A program made the position numbers and the translations under genes. 33,588 nt of DNA, taken from positions 1 to 33,588 of the forward strand of contig JAPPLM010000080.1 of the NCBI GenBank assembly GCA_028874195.1. Direction: 5' to 3'. Source of the stretch: Chloroflexota bacterium. GTDB taxonomy: Bacteria; Chloroflexota; UBA11872; VXOZ01. The first letter of the stretch is position 1; the number at the start of each line of letters is the position of its first letter. Positions 33,223 through 33,588 of the stretch are shown here, piece after piece. The notes beneath the pieces were generated by a model. That model made no database searches and was not told where the DNA came from. It saw nothing but the letters and a program-made list of their open reading frames with translations.

Positions 33223-33588
33223 CAGTTTTCTCACCTCGTGTAAATCTGGATTCTCCGTGCTCTTGAAGCAATAATCGCATTTGCGCAATGAAGGGTACCT
33301 GTTTCGTACTTTCAACCCTGATTCAGCCAGGAGAAGCGCGAGCTCTAGATTGCTTGACTTGCCAACTCGTCTTTCGCCCAAGGTCGCGTTTGCCTATCAG
33401 GTGTTGCCGACTTTGGTGTGGAGGTCTACAAAGTCACCTGATGACACGGCAAGTAGAATTCGAAGCACTGTCACCCAAAGCTCTCCAAGGAGTGTACACA
33501 CAGTGAGAGAGCAAAGGATAGGTAGGGAATTAGGAAAACCCCTCTCTTTGGGAGGGGTTTTCACGCAGGTGTCTCTTGCGATGATGCA
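33223..33588. other. Right-edge intergenic region, 366 bases
   Basis: No credible gene is seen. The part next to 33222 carries the acetyltransferase ribosome-binding site (33230-33237). The rest holds no strong promoter pair, and the only clear structure is the terminator at 33535-33561. A leftward gene just beyond the window could end at that terminator. Confidence 0.55.
33535..33561. terminator. Bidirectional Rho-independent terminator
   Basis: AAAACCCCTC pairs with GAGGGGTTTT over ten bases with a seven-base loop. The A-run before and T-run after make it work in both directions. Confidence 0.8.

Noticed and set aside
33223-33381. Longer N-terminus of the acetyltransferase with a CDYC motif
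   Set aside because: It needs a TTG without a ribosome-binding site, while the GTG at 33222 has GAGGTGAG at seven bases; the single CxxC is probably chance.
1-33588. CRISPR arrays, insertion sequences, integrases, phage genes, defence systems
   Set aside because: No regularly spaced repeats, transposase motifs or phage-like genes were seen on either strand.

Overview
The window is bacterial, gene-dense and fairly G+C-rich throughout (judged by eye, not counted), with mostly Shine-Dalgarno-led genes, several of them starting at GTG, TTG or apparently CTG. No rRNA or other strong taxonomic marker is present. Two ceramidase-like hydrolases, a phytanoyl-CoA dioxygenase-like enzyme and a single-module, fully reducing type I polyketide synthase (PKS) resembling the sup/swf group known from marine sponge symbionts suggest a sponge-associated lineage such as Chloroflexota or Poribacteria. 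That placement is inference from gene content.

Layout. 132-1783 (+): a metal-dependent amidohydrolase followed at once by a phosphosulfolactate-synthase-like (ComA fold) enzyme. 1938-3508 (-): a NIF3-like dinuclear-metal protein followed by a HAD hydrolase. 3589-6449 (+): two tandem, divergent neutral-ceramidase-like hydrolases. 6664-7632 (+): a beta-CASP-type metallo-beta-lactamase exonuclease. 7870-10472 (+): a PhyH-type dioxygenase and an NCS2 nucleobase permease carrying an extra cytoplasmic C-terminal domain.

10686-23333 (-) is the main biosynthetic locus. In transcription order it holds a PKS of about 3,480 residues, now split over three reading frames by two apparent one-base losses; a free-standing acyl carrier protein with its own promoter and a strong terminator; an Sfp-type phosphopantetheinyl transferase; and an alpha/beta hydrolase. 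The PKS domain order is KS-AT-DH-cMT-ER-KR-ACP-KS-AT*, where the last AT has lost its catalytic serine, its catalytic histidine and about 70 residues. The likely product is a methyl-branched, reduced acyl chain. The terminal KS plus dead AT plus separate ACP looks like an unusual finishing step.

23602-24999 (-) is an orphan Tat-type solute-binding lipoprotein under a clear promoter with an internal direct repeat. 25343-26494 (+) is an iron-dependent alcohol dehydrogenase. 26604-28424 (-) is an ABC-2 exporter pair. 28547-29809 (-) is a sulfite-oxidase-family molybdoenzyme. 29930-31381 (-) begins with RNase P RNA (extended -10 promoter), then two small hairpins, the initiator tRNA-fMet, a small membrane protein and a nucleoside 2-deoxyribosyltransferase-like protein. 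31564-33222 (-) holds a degenerate metallo-beta-lactamase-fold protein and a GNAT acetyltransferase. A bidirectional terminator lies near the right edge.
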